Below, piece after piece: positions 8,240 to 17,248 of a stretch of 47,240 bases of DNA (position 1 is its first letter; each line of letters opens with the position of its first letter). The DNA lies in contig JAAENN010000307.1 of NCBI GenBank assembly GCA_024224295.1, forward strand, positions 1 through 47,240, in the 5' to 3' direction. Under the pieces are notes generated by a model. That model made no database searches. It was not told where the DNA came from and saw nothing but the letters and a program-made list of their open reading frames with translations. The translations under genes were made by a program, and so were the position numbers. Source of the stretch: Shimia sp. Lineage in GTDB: Bacteria; Pseudomonadota; Alphaproteobacteria; Rhodobacterales; Rhodobacteraceae.

Positions 8240-9282
8240 GGGGGAACTCCTCTTATGTGTGAGGTTAGGCACAGCGACGCGCCTTGTTAAGGGGGCATCG
8301 CGCATCCGTGAGTAGAAATCAGAAACGAAAGAAGGCTTCAGGTGATGGACGGCAGCGGGTCAAAACACGACCCATGCCCACGACCTGACGCCTTCGTTTT
8401 GAATGGCCCTCAAGGCAGGTTGCCCCACCCATCACGCGCATTCATCTCGCGCTGTCCCTTTTGCGCGGTCTCTTATCAAGACCACAGGCCAGCCCCATAC
8501 GGGGCCAGTCCCAACCCGCCCCAAAGATGGGGCAAGCCCATCCGGGCCAGTGCAGCGGGATCTGCTTGGCCTATCGCCACAAACGCAGCCCCAAAGGAGC
8601 CCGCTTCTGGCAAGAGGACAATCACCTCCCCCCAAACCGATGATCAAAGCACCTTGCGAGTGACGCGCACTGGGTCGTGCGATCCGTCCGCGTGGTGTTG
8701 TCCCTTCTTCCCATCGGCCACCGCTCAGGCGTGTGCCGCCTTCCTGCCTGCAGGGCCCGCCGCCGTAGGATGAGGGCGGCCTGATCTCACAGGCATTTCG
8801 GCCAGCGGTCCGTGAATAGTTCCAGCGTGGACGACGCGTTGAGGTGGGCCTCAAACGAGGCATCAAACGCGCCTTGCGAGGTCTGTTCCGGCAAGCCGTC
8901 CCTTCCCCGCTCCGGCCACTGGCGGGCATATGCCCCTCTCCGGAAGACCTCAGCGTCCCGCGCCGGATCTTGCGATCCCTTGCGTTGGGTTGATGGTGGG
9001 TCAGGAGGGCCGAGTCGGGCAAGAAAAAAGTGACGCTTTCGCTAAGCGCTCTGGGGGTAAGTGATTGGGGAAGCTTGGGGATTTCCTGTGGATAAGCTGG
9101 GGATGGGTTGGGAAAGGTGTGGTTTGTGGGGGATTTGGGGAAGGATGGAATTTTGTGGGATTTAGTTGGATTGTACTTCCGTCGGATAGCAAGTCCGACC
9201 AACTATATGCATCTCAATAGACTTAGCGTTGCGGCGCACTATAGTAAAACAACCCTGATACATCTCGACGAGTGGACACCTG
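8240..9282. other. 1-kb gene-free stretch with hairpins
   Basis: No frame here looks like a real protein. A 256-codon minus-strand frame (8432-9202) is Pro/Arg/Ser-rich and low in complexity. What can be seen: a nested hairpin around 8836-8870 (inner stem GCCTC/GAGGC); a 12-bp palindrome GGGCATATGCCC at 8924-8935 in a wider inverted arrangement; a perfect DnaA-box sequence TGTGGATAA at 9087-9095; and a G-rich phased array at 9066-9171. The first 700 bases have the mosaic hairpin look of the repeats at 10.6 and 15 kb, suggesting degenerate copies. Confidence 0.55.
9066..9171 (+). repeat. Helically phased TGGR array (MraZ-box-like)
   Basis: TGG followed by G, A or T recurs at 9066, 9076, 9089, 9098, 9109, 9120, 9127, 9136, 9146, 9156 and 9167, a mean spacing near 10 bp. 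The last three copies (TGGAA, TGGGA, TGGAT) are separated by 5-6 bases. That is the arrangement of the TGGGN repeats bound by the MraZ repressor ahead of the dcw cluster. No mraZ is in the window; the next gene rightward is the orphan coiled-coil protein at 9283. G-quadruplex formation is an alternative use of the G-tracts. Confidence 0.45.
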
Positions 9283-10569
9283 ATGATCTCTGCCGAATAC
9301 AGCGCGCACCCAGCTTGGTCGCTAATTAACCAAGCTAAGGACTACTTGGAAAACTTGGCCCAAAACTACCCAAATGACGCTATCTTGGAGGAGGCTGAGA
9401 GCAAAATCTCATTCGTTGAGTGGATTTTCGAACAGAGTGACCCTGCCCTAGTCACTACGGGTGAGATGAACAAAGCCCAATCAGCCTTGCAAAACATTGT
9501 AAATATTGCCCGCCAATCAGAGTCCAATGTCAACAATCTGCCGAGCATAGATACTTACTACAATCAGATCGTTTCCGTTTTTCCGTACCCAAGAATTCAA
9601 AAAATCTTCCGATCTGAACAGAACGAAATAATTAGCGAGTTCAAGGATCGCGTCCGAGCGGTGCGAGGGGAGTTGGAGAATGCACAGGCCCAAGCTGCCT
9701 CGAAAAAAGATGCCCTCGATAGCGAATTTGAGGCCCTCAAGGCAGATTTCAAAAGACTTCAAGAAAGCCTGGGTCAAAATGAAGCGCGTGTTGGTAGTCA
9801 GTTCGAGAACTGGGAAACTCGATACAATACAGAAATTAGCGAACGCTTAGGTGAAATCGAGGAACGATTTGCCAAATCTCAGAAGGACAGAGATGTCGCC
9901 TTCGGCGATCTGCGCAAACAGTTCGAGGAACAAATTTCAGACTCCAAAGGCAGCTTGCAGGCTCAAAAGGCCAGAATTGAACTGTTTTTGAGAGAAAAGG
10001 GTGAGGAAATATCGGAATGGAATGAGCTTTTCGAAGCAGAGTCCACCGAAACCCTGAACAGCATAAGAAAAATTTACGATATTGCAGGCCAGACGGCCTT
10101 GGCGGGGGATTTCGAAAACGCGGCGAAAGAGGAGACAAAACTAGCAAATGTTTTCTCAGTTTTGGCCGGCATCTTTGTTGTACTGGCGCCGTTCGCACTC
10201 ATGTATCAATGGGGCCAATATGATGTGAACACACCTCAATCCATCGGGTTTGTACTAAAAATCAGCTCTGTCCTCGCATTCTTTGTTCCTGCAGCGTTTT
10301 TTGGATCAAATGCTCAACGCCACCGAAGAGTAGCAGTTGCACTTCGCTCTCTGGGCATCAGGGTTGCAACCTTCGACGCATATCTTGTTAATTTCGAAGA
10401 GGCGGAAAGAAACTCATTGAAAGAGAAAATGGCAAGCATCTTCTTTGCGAACAATATTACACCCGACCGCATCGCTAGCGCCAGCAAGCGGGACCTGGAT
10501 AAGGTTATGGATATTTCGACCAAGCTCTTTGATAGAGTAGAGAAATTAGTAGACAAGTCAGCCAGTTAA
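9283..10569 (+). CDS. Orphan coiled-coil protein with two membrane segments
   Basis: A 428-residue protein I cannot assign to a family. Residues about 1-110 are helical without motifs. About 115-265 are strongly charged heptad-like sequence (Glu/Lys/Gln-rich, repeated QFE, ERLGEIEERF, LRKQFEEQ) and should form a long coiled coil. Two hydrophobic segments follow near 288-307 and 321-345, separated by a short polar loop. The C-terminal 80 residues are soluble and helical. This suggests a membrane-anchored scaffold or sensor. Codon use is more A/T-rich than in adjacent core genes, and the gene is followed within 30 bases by a mosaic hairpin repeat, so acquisition by transfer is likely. ATG 9283 is the first start after an in-frame stop; its ribosome site is weak. 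Confidence 0.7.
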   Translation: MISAEYSAHPAWSLINQAKDYLENLAQNYPNDAILEEAESKISFVEWIFEQSDPALVTTGEMNKAQSALQNIVNIARQSESNVNNLPSIDTYYNQIVSVFPYPRIQKIFRSEQNEIISEFKDRVRAVRGELENAQAQAASKKDALDSEFEALKADFKRLQESLGQNEARVGSQFENWETRYNTEISERLGEIEERFAKSQKDRDVAFGDLRKQFEEQISDSKGSLQAQKARIELFLREKGEEISEWNELFEAESTETLNSIRKIYDIAGQTALAGDFENAAKEETKLANVFSVLAGIFVVLAPFALMYQWGQYDVNTPQSIGFVLKISSVLAFFVPAAFFGSNAQRHRRVAVALRSLGIRVATFDAYLVNFEEAERNSLKEKMASIFFANNITPDRIASASKRDLDKVMDISTKLFDRVEKLVDKSAS

Positions 10570-10598
10570 GTCCGTTCATCGCGCCCGACCCCGCCCCC

Positions 10599-10727
10599 CG
10601 TTTTGCCGAAGGCAAACCTTCGGTTTGACGGCGGGTGCGATTTTGCAACGGCTGCGCCAGACGGGACGTGGGAGATGTGCGGACAGGGATGTACCAAGCG
10701 GACAACCGCCCTCGGGGTCGGACGCGC
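10599..10727 (+). repeat. Mosaic hairpin repeat, copy A
   Basis: Bases 10599-10631 match 15223-15255 at 32 of 33 positions and contain the hairpin TTTGCC-GAA-GGCAAA. Bases 10632-10727 match the reverse complement of 14900-14995 at about 74 of 95 positions by eye. The stretch has no coding character and lies directly downstream of the orphan coiled-coil gene. It belongs to a family of modular hairpin repeats with further copies at 14.8-15.3 kb and 18.5 kb. Confidence 0.75.
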
Positions 10728-10784
10728 TCTTTCGTTTCACGTCCCAGCAACAGGACTAACCGCTCCGAACCGCGCACATCTCGA

Positions 10785-11555
10785 TCAGGTTTCAGCCCCC
10801 AGCCAAGCCTCTCGACCAATGGCGGTAAAATGCGCCGCAATCTCATCGGCGTTCTCAAACCGCTCCAGAACACGGTTTTGACCCTGTTTTTTGAGCGGGC
10901 TTGTCAGGGTGCAGTCGGACACGTTCAGAAAAGCGGTCATTTCCGTGTGCCGAGAGGCATCGCGCAACGAAGCATACGGCAATCGCAACACCGGGTTGGG
11001 CAATTGATCCAGAAACTGGTTTAACAAAAAGTCTCCGTTTTCCAGACGGTTGCACTGTGTCACCGCCCACAGCGGCGACAGTGTCAGCTTTGGTGCGACC
11101 GGCGCGCTTGCTCTGGTCTCGGTCCAACGACCTGTTTCGTGGACCTGTTGCAGCGAGGCAAACTGCGCCAGCTTGTTGGCCCGTGTCACATGCAAAATGG
11201 GCATGTCAGGATGCGCAGGCAAAATCTCTTTGAGCACCATTGGATGGTGTTGCGTGAGAAATTTAAAGCCAAGACGCGGTCCTTTGTTGCGCCCCAATTT
11301 CGCGATCCAAGTGGCACCGCCTGACTTCACTGGAACGGAGAGGTCCGCGCCCTGCATCGCCGCAGAAACAAACGCGCCCGGATTGGCATCCCGCGCGCGC
11401 AAAAGCGAAACATCCTGTATTTTGTTCCCATCGTCGTCAATCTGCCAAGGGTCAAACAATTCCCCCCGGCAGTGCAGCGCGCTATGTGAATTCAGCAGCA
11501 TTTGCACCAGCGTGGTGCCGCTTCTTTCCTGCCCGATAACGACAAATGGCGACAT
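10785..11555 (-). CDS. Sulfotransferase family protein
   Basis: A 256-residue P-loop protein with the 5'-phosphosulfate-binding loop GQERSGTTL at residues 8-16, the diagnostic PAPS site of cytosolic-type sulfotransferases. LHVTR near residue 125 is a plausible 3'-phosphate-binding region. It would transfer sulfate from PAPS to an unknown hydroxyl or amine, perhaps a glycan or lipid. Its ATG lies two bases after the lepA stop on the same strand, so it is probably co-transcribed with lepA. The link is positional only. Mosaic repeat copy A lies downstream. Confidence 0.8.
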   Translation of the reverse strand: MSPFVVIGQERSGTTLVQMLLNSHSALHCRGELFDPWQIDDDGNKIQDVSLLRARDANPGAFVSAAMQGADLSVPVKSGGATWIAKLGRNKGPRLGFKFLTQHHPMVLKEILPAHPDMPILHVTRANKLAQFASLQQVHETGRWTETRASAPVAPKLTLSPLWAVTQCNRLENGDFLLNQFLDQLPNPVLRLPYASLRDASRHTEMTAFLNVSDCTLTSPLKKQGQNRVLERFENADEIAAHFTAIGREAWLGAET

Positions 11556-11557
11556 TA

Positions 11558-13375
11558 TCAGTCGTCCATTTTGAGCGCTGAGATGAACGCCTCCTGCGGA
11601 ATATCCACCTTACCGAACTGGCGCATCTTTTTCTTACCGGCTTTCTGCTTGTCCAGCAGTTTCCGTTTCCGCGTGGCGTCGCCGCCGTAACACTTGGCCG
11701 TCACGTCTTTGCGCAGGGCGCTCAAGGTCTCGCGCGCGATGACTTTGCCGCCGATGGCCGCTTGGATCGGGATCTTGAACATGTGGCGCGGAATCAGGGT
11801 TTTGAGCTTTTCACACATCGCCCGGCCACGTTGTTCTGCACGATCCCTGTGCACCATCATGGAGAGCGCGTCGACCGGCTCGTCGTTCACCAGCACGGAC
11901 ATCTTCACGAGGTTATCTTCGCGATATCCGGTCATCTGGTAGTCAAAGGAGGCATAGCCTTTGGTCACCGATTTCAGGCGGTCGTAGAAGTCAAACACCA
12001 CCTCGTTGAGCGGCAGGTCATAGACCGCCATGGCGCGGGAGCCAGCATAGGTGAGATCTTCCTGAATACCGCGGCGGTCCTGGCAGAGTTTGAGCACGTC
12101 GCCGAGGTATTCGTCCGGCACAAGGATGGTGGCCTTGATGCGGGGTTCTTCGAGGTGGTCGACCTTGGACATGTCGGGCATGTCTGCGGGGTTGTGCAGC
12201 TCGATCATCTCGGCGGGCTCGTTTTCCTTGCCCTTCATGTAGACGTGATAGATCACCGACGGCGCGGTGGTGATGAGCTCGATGTTGTATTCACGCTCAA
12301 TCCGGTCGCGGATAACTTCGAGGTGCAACAGGCCCAAGAAGCCGCAGCGGAAGCCAAAGCCCAGTGCGGCGGAGGTTTCCATTTCGAAAGAGAAGGATGC
12401 GTCGTTGAGCGCCAGCTTGTCGATGGCGTCGCGCAGGTCTTCAAATTCGGCGCTGTCCACAGGGAAGAGGCCACAGAACACCACCGGCTGCGCAGGCTTA
12501 AAGCCGTCCAGCGCCACTTCGGTGCCGTTGCGGTCATTGGTGATGGTGTCGCCCACACGGGTGTCGCGCACCTGTTTGATCGAGGCGGTCAGGAAGCCGA
12601 TCTCGCCGGGGCCGAGGCTGTCGACCATCTGCATTTCCGGGCGGAAAACGCCAACGCGGTCCACTGAGTGCAGCGTGCCGTTGGACATGAATTTGACGCG
12701 CTGGCCCTTTTTCAGGGTGCCGTCCATGATGCGTACAAGCACGATCACGCCCAGATACGCGTCGTACCAGCTGTCCACCAGCATCGCCTTGAGCGGCGCG
12801 TCCAGGGTCCCGGTTGGTGCGGGCAGTTCTTTCACGATAGCCTCAAGCGTCTCATGAATGCCTTGGCCGGTTTTGGCAGAGACCTGGATGGCGCCAGTGG
12901 CGTCGATGCCGATGACATCTTCGATCTGTTCCGCGACGCGATCACAATCAGACGCGGGCAGGTCAATTTTGTTGAGCACGGGCACGAGGTCATGATCGGC
13001 CTCAATCGCGTGATACACATTTGCCAGCGTCTGCGCCTCTACCCCTTGCGAGCTGTCGACCACCAGAAGCGAGCCTTCCACCGCACGCATGGAACGGGAG
13101 ACTTCGTAGGCAAAGTCGACGTGACCGGGGGTGTCGATGAGGTTGAGCACATAGGTCTCGCCATCATCCGCCTTGTAGTCGATGCGCACGGTGTTGGCCT
13201 TGATGGTGATGCCGCGCTCGCGCTCTATGTCCATGCTGTCGAGCAGCTGTTCTTTCATATCGCGGTCTTCCACCGTGCCCGTCTCCTGAATGAGGCGGTC
13301 AGCGAGGGTGGATTTGCCATGGTCGATATGGGCGACAATGGAGAAATTGCGGATTTTGGACAGATCTGTGCTCAT
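11558..13375 (-). CDS. lepA: Elongation factor 4 (LepA)
   Basis: A 605-residue translational GTPase acting on ribosomes. The G1 motif is [13 protein letters not shown] near the start, G3 is DTPGHVDF and G4 is NKIDLP. Domain II, the EF-G-like domains and the LepA-specific C-terminal domain are all present, and length agrees with E. coli LepA (599). The start is set at ATG 13375 because family members begin with a short lead into the [14 protein letters not shown] segment; a frame extension to 13498 adds 41 residues unlike the family. The ribosome site is weak. It is divergent from the orphan gene at 13463 and followed by the sulfotransferase. Confidence 0.97.
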   Translation of the reverse strand: MSTDLSKIRNFSIVAHIDHGKSTLADRLIQETGTVEDRDMKEQLLDSMDIERERGITIKANTVRIDYKADDGETYVLNLIDTPGHVDFAYEVSRSMRAVEGSLLVVDSSQGVEAQTLANVYHAIEADHDLVPVLNKIDLPASDCDRVAEQIEDVIGIDATGAIQVSAKTGQGIHETLEAIVKELPAPTGTLDAPLKAMLVDSWYDAYLGVIVLVRIMDGTLKKGQRVKFMSNGTLHSVDRVGVFRPEMQMVDSLGPGEIGFLTASIKQVRDTRVGDTITNDRNGTEVALDGFKPAQPVVFCGLFPVDSAEFEDLRDAIDKLALNDASFSFEMETSAALGFGFRCGFLGLLHLEVIRDRIEREYNIELITTAPSVIYHVYMKGKENEPAEMIELHNPADMPDMSKVDHLEEPRIKATILVPDEYLGDVLKLCQDRRGIQEDLTYAGSRAMAVYDLPLNEVVFDFYDRLKSVTKGYASFDYQMTGYREDNLVKMSVLVNDEPVDALSMMVHRDRAEQRGRAMCEKLKTLIPRHMFKIPIQAAIGGKVIARETLSALRKDVTAKCYGGDATRKRKLLDKQKAGKKKMRQFGKVDIPQEAFISALKMDD

Positions 13376-13462
13376 GCAGCGGGATATGAGGGGGAATCTT
13401 GTATTGGTCAAGCAGCGCTGTAGGGTGCGGGACGGGTTATTTGGGTTAACGCGGGGTTTTGG

Positions 13463-14734
13463 GTGGTGGATGACGTGAAGTTTGAGAGTTTGGAGCAAGT
13501 CCAGGCGTGGCTAAAGACGCAAGACACGAGAGTAAGTGAAGCGATAGCCGCGCGAGCGGCAATCCGATTGTTGCCGGCGGCGATGCCAATTTCGGACGCA
13601 AGGTTTGATACCTCAGACAAAGAAAGCTTCCTTTTGGCCTTCAGTCGTGCAGCCCTCGCTTCGTCGGTCGTCAGCGCATTGGGCATTACGGAAAAAACGC
13701 GTTTACAAAAAGCCGCTGACTCTGCGAAATCCGCTGTCCGATTCTATGGCTCCGCTACAGAAACAGCAATCACCGCTGCATGCGCAAACAAATCGACCGA
13801 GCAGCAAATCTATACTCTTGTCACCTCAGTCTACAGCATGAGCAAGGATCGCACCTCTGCAGAGAAGTCCACGCAAGCCGCCGTTGCAAATGACGCTGTC
13901 AAACTACTGACAACGAAGCCGCAAGAAGTATTCACTTCTCCCCTATGGCCGAAGGACGGCGAGGTAGAGAACCTAACTGTGTCTTGCAAAATGTTTGAAA
14001 CTCGCCCGGACCCTGACGGGACATGGAGTTTTTGGCGGCGGTGGTATCATGGTATGTTGGAAGGACAACCTGTGGATTGGGACCTGCAATTGCAGGTAGC
14101 TTTGATTGACGATGCTATTTGGGAAGAAGGGCCGGAAGCGATAGCTAGAGCTATTCGCGAAATTGAACGCGAATTGGCAGGGCCTGCGCCTTTGGAAGAT
14201 GCTGTTCTGCGAAAACACATTGAGCACCTGCTGAAAAACTCAATCCTCTCAGAAGCAACCGCCCTGAATGGAGCAGAGACAATTGAGCGGGCGATATCGG
14301 ATTACTTGCGTGAAGCTCCGGCGAATTGCTTGCCGGAGAATCTGAAGCACCTCGAAGCGCTGCCGCACCATTTCAGAGCCATTGCGCGTGTGATCGGGAG
14401 CCAAACCAGCAAAGCAGCGAAAGAGCCTAAGCTTGCCGATGAAATCTCGAAGCTGCATGCGCGCGTGGCTGAACTGGAAAAGAAACTGGCCGCTGCAAAG
14501 AGTAAGGAATTGAAAGGGGTTATCTCTCTGAAGGCTGCAGAATCTTTCGGGAAAACAATTGGTAGCCCTGTATTCTGGAGCGGATCGGCTATGAGTGTGG
14601 CTTATTTCTTTGGCGTGTCTCCAAGTGATATGACCTTTGAAAACCTGCGTGAATATGTAGGTGAACTTTGGCGTGCCAATTCCGAAGCACCAGTACCTTC
14701 GAATCCCAGTCTGCCGTCAAGTTTGGAGGTTTAG
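13463..14734 (+). CDS. Orphan helical protein with C-terminal coiled coil
   Basis: A 423-residue protein I cannot name. The N-terminal half is Ala-rich and helical. A compact Trp-rich segment near residues 190-225 ([20 protein letters not shown] and on to [15 protein letters not shown]) looks like the conserved core of a roseobacter hypothetical family. A short coiled coil lies near 325-350 ([22 protein letters not shown]), followed by a weakly hydrophobic stretch near 368-390. The frame opens with tandem GTG codons at 13463 and 13466 and no strong ribosome site, so the start is uncertain by several codons. Like the 9283 gene, it is A/T-richer than lepA and followed directly by mosaic repeats, which suggests an acquired gene. 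Confidence 0.7.
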   Translation: MVDDVKFESLEQVQAWLKTQDTRVSEAIAARAAIRLLPAAMPISDARFDTSDKESFLLAFSRAALASSVVSALGITEKTRLQKAADSAKSAVRFYGSATETAITAACANKSTEQQIYTLVTSVYSMSKDRTSAEKSTQAAVANDAVKLLTTKPQEVFTSPLWPKDGEVENLTVSCKMFETRPDPDGTWSFWRRWYHGMLEGQPVDWDLQLQVALIDDAIWEEGPEAIARAIREIERELAGPAPLEDAVLRKHIEHLLKNSILSEATALNGAETIERAISDYLREAPANCLPENLKHLEALPHHFRAIARVIGSQTSKAAKEPKLADEISKLHARVAELEKKLAAAKSKELKGVISLKAAESFGKTIGSPVFWSGSAMSVAYFFGVSPSDMTFENLREYVGELWRANSEAPVPSNPSLPSSLEV

Positions 14735-14754
14735 ACGAAAATCGAGAGAGCAGC

Positions 14755-15290
14755 GCCCGACCCTAGGTGGGTGCGAAGCGCCCTCCCATGGGGAGGGTCC
14801 CTCTCGGGACCTTGCTACACAAGGCCCTGCCGGAAATGGTGCGCGGCTCGGCGGTGCCAAGCTGTATGCTTGCCTTAGAAGGCTAGCTGCAACAGAGGGT
14901 CGCACCCGATCCCGAGGGCGGCTCTCCGCTTGTCACATCCTCGTCCGCGTTTCCCCAGCGTCCCGTCAGGCGTAGCTGTCAGAAAATCGCACCCGCCCTG
15001 GGGGGGCGGGGTCGGGTGCGATCCGTCACGCTGCGCGCGACGGTTTGCAGGCAGGGGATTGCTTCACAGAGAACCTTGACTCGGTCCCCCTAGGGATCTT
15101 GCTAGGCAAAACTCTGTCGGCAATGGGATGCGATCCAGATAACAAGTGATCCGGTAGAACCTTTGACTGAGCTTTAAAGGAGAGCTGCGCCTGACCCTGG
15201 GATGGTGCTGAAAGCGCCCTTCCGTTTTGCCGAAGGCAAACCTTTGGTTTGACGGGAGGGTCGGGCGCGGCTCGGCGTTGCCGAGCTGTG
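14755..15290. repeat. Cluster of mosaic hairpin repeats
   Basis: This gene-free stretch contains at least four related pieces. 14773-14793 is identical over 21 bases to 18543-18563 and is a palindrome centred on CCATGG. 14796-14839 matches 15083-15126 at about 34 of 44 positions, a diverged direct duplication. 14900-14995 is the inverted copy of 10632-10727. 15223-15255 matches 10599-10631 with one mismatch. Flanks such as gcgcggctcggcg recur near 14841 and 15268. No transposase is present, so these are probably non-autonomous or REP-like elements. The rest to 15582 shows only the cyclase upstream region. Confidence 0.75.
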
Positions 15291-15582
15291 TGACCTCAAA
15301 GTTATCCTAGCTACCTACCAAAGCTTCCCGTGCAAGATCATTCATAAACACGAGTAGTGCTCTCCCTCCCCCCCCCACAAACTTGTGACCACAAAACCGC
15401 TGGCCTTTCCCAAACTCCACCTCTAAAGACGCCGTCCCGCACAGGCTTTGTGCGCACCCTTGCTTGGAATTTCCGGGCATCCCCCTTGATAACGCGCTTC
15501 TCTGACCCAAGATTCTGGGCCAGGGTTGGGGCACGCGCGGGATCAACAACACGCGCCCCCTTTATTGTCAGGGAAGACATTC

Positions 15583-17241
15583 ATGCGCCGGCGATTGACC
15601 ACTTTGATGTGTGCGGATTTGGTAGGGTACTCGGCCCTGATGGGCGAGGACGAGGCGCTGGCCGTGGCCTCTGTGCAGGAGCTGCGCAAGACACATCTGG
15701 AACCGGTGGCAAAAGATCACGGCGGTGAGGTGCTCAAACGCATGGGCGATGGCTGGATTCTGGCCTTTCCCAGCGTCGAAGAGGCGCTCGATTGTGCTGA
15801 AGAGGTGCAGAGCAGCCTGGCGGAGCATGAGGTGATCAAGCTGCGCATTGGCTGTCACATCGGTGAGATTGTCGAAGATGAGGCGGATTTTTACGGCAAT
15901 GGCGTGAACATTGCCCAGCGGATTGAGACCGAAGCGCCCCCTGGTGGGGCGATGTTTTCCGAAGACCTGTTTCAAGCGCTGTCCAGCGAGCGGCAGGAAG
16001 AGCTCAAAGACGTGGGTGTGTTCAATCTGAAAAACATCGCCAAGCCGATCCGCTTGTATCAGTGGCGGCCGGCAAACCTGACCACCGCGCCAGACATCGG
16101 CGCGTTGCCGTCGGTGGGTTTTGAACGGTTTGTGGCGGCACCGGAAACCGCCGACACACAAGCCATCGCCGAGGATTTGCATGATGGGCTGGTACAGCAT
16201 TCCCATCGTCGCACCGGCGTAAGCACCGTGGATACGGAAAACCTTGAAATGACGCCACCGGACTTCCTGATCCGCGGACGACTGCGGGTCGCGGGCGCGC
16301 GAGCGCGGTTTACCATGTCGCTGATCCTACGGGAGGAAATGCAGACGCTGTGGACCGGCACGTATGAGGGTGATCCAAGTGATCCATTTGCTTTTGTGGA
16401 CGACTTGATGCCGCGGCTGGAAGGCGATGTGCGGATCCAGACCATTCAACGCGATGGCGACCGCTTGGCACATTTGAGCCTGAACCAATTAAGCGTATCT
16501 GAGCTGCGCGCACGGGCGGCGTCGATGTTTTTCAAGCAGACCATCCCAAACTGGAAAGAGGGGCTGGCGGCGCTGGACCGGGCGGTCTTGCTGAGCCCCG
16601 GTGACGGCATGTCGCTGGCCATGCGGGCGCAGAGCCGGTTGAACCTAAGCAGCGTGCAGTTCTCGCAACTGGCGCCAGAGGTGCTGACACAACTGGGCAA
16701 AGATCTGGATGTGGCGGTGGCGGAATGCCCCACCAGTGACTTTGTGTTCTGGGCGCGCGGGGCCTATCGGCTCAAGGTGAAACGTGATCTGGCGGGGGCT
16801 GCGTCCGATATTGCGCGGTCGCGCGAGATCAATCCGAACTTCATTGGCATTGTCGATCTGATTGCCCAGAAGGCCTTTTTGGAAGGTGACTATGAAGGCG
16901 CGCTGGATGCGTTGAGTGCGTATGAAGAGATGGGCAGTGGGGATCCGTTCCGGGTGACCCGCCTGTGTTTCAATGCACGGATATTGCTTGGCGCGGGGCA
17001 GCCAGAAGCGGCGCATGTGGCCGCGCTAGAGGCGGCGGATCTACGCCCGATGGATCGTGGCATTCAGTTGCTTAAGGCCTTGACCTGTCTGAAAACTGGC
17101 GATGCAGTGGGCCTCAAGTCGGCGCGGGCAGCCGCGGCAGACCTTCCCAAGACTCCCTCTGCGGCGATCAACCGATTGGTTTTGCCGAGCGGACTTGCAT
17201 GGCTCAACGATGCGCTGCATCCGGAAGCGGAGCCGGTGTGA
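15583..17241 (+). CDS. Class III adenylate/guanylate cyclase with helical-repeat C-terminus
   Basis: A 552-residue cytoplasmic protein. The N-terminal cyclase domain has both metal-binding Asp residues (Asp12 in CADLVGYS, Asp56 in GDGWILAF) and the transition-state pair Asn109 and Arg113 in GVNIAQRIE, so it should make cAMP (or cGMP). The region at about 165-270 resembles the linker seen in cyclases with TolB/TPR-like C-termini. The rest, about 300-550, is Ala/Leu-rich with TPR-like helical pairs. ATG 15583 is chosen because AGGGAAG lies upstream and the protein then begins directly with RRLTTLMCADLVGYSALM, as in relatives; an upstream ATG at 15526 adds 19 unlikely residues. It is convergent with arsJ (7 bases between stops) and unrelated to it in function. 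Confidence 0.88.
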   Translation: MRRRLTTLMCADLVGYSALMGEDEALAVASVQELRKTHLEPVAKDHGGEVLKRMGDGWILAFPSVEEALDCAEEVQSSLAEHEVIKLRIGCHIGEIVEDEADFYGNGVNIAQRIETEAPPGGAMFSEDLFQALSSERQEELKDVGVFNLKNIAKPIRLYQWRPANLTTAPDIGALPSVGFERFVAAPETADTQAIAEDLHDGLVQHSHRRTGVSTVDTENLEMTPPDFLIRGRLRVAGARARFTMSLILREEMQTLWTGTYEGDPSDPFAFVDDLMPRLEGDVRIQTIQRDGDRLAHLSLNQLSVSELRARAASMFFKQTIPNWKEGLAALDRAVLLSPGDGMSLAMRAQSRLNLSSVQFSQLAPEVLTQLGKDLDVAVAECPTSDFVFWARGAYRLKVKRDLAGAASDIARSREINPNFIGIVDLIAQKAFLEGDYEGALDALSAYEEMGSGDPFRVTRLCFNARILLGAGQPEAAHVAALEAADLRPMDRGIQLLKALTCLKTGDAVGLKSARAAAADLPKTPSAAINRLVLPSGLAWLNDALHPEAEPV

Positions 17242-17248
17242 GGCAGGG

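Noticed and set aside
9087..9095. Perfect DnaA-box sequence as evidence of a replication origin
   Set aside because: It is a single copy, with no cluster of boxes, no A/T-rich unwinding region and no dnaA/parAB/repABC genes nearby.
8432..9202. 256-codon minus-strand open frame in the gene-free stretch
   Set aside because: The product is low-complexity Pro/Ser/Arg-rich sequence, crosses hairpins and the G-rich array, and shows no domain or ribosome site.
11762..12667. 301-codon plus-strand frame inside lepA
   Set aside because: Antisense shadow of lepA with no recognisable domain.
14755..15290. CRISPR array
   Set aside because: The repeats are irregular in spacing and length, palindromic, and not separated by unique spacers; no cas gene is near.
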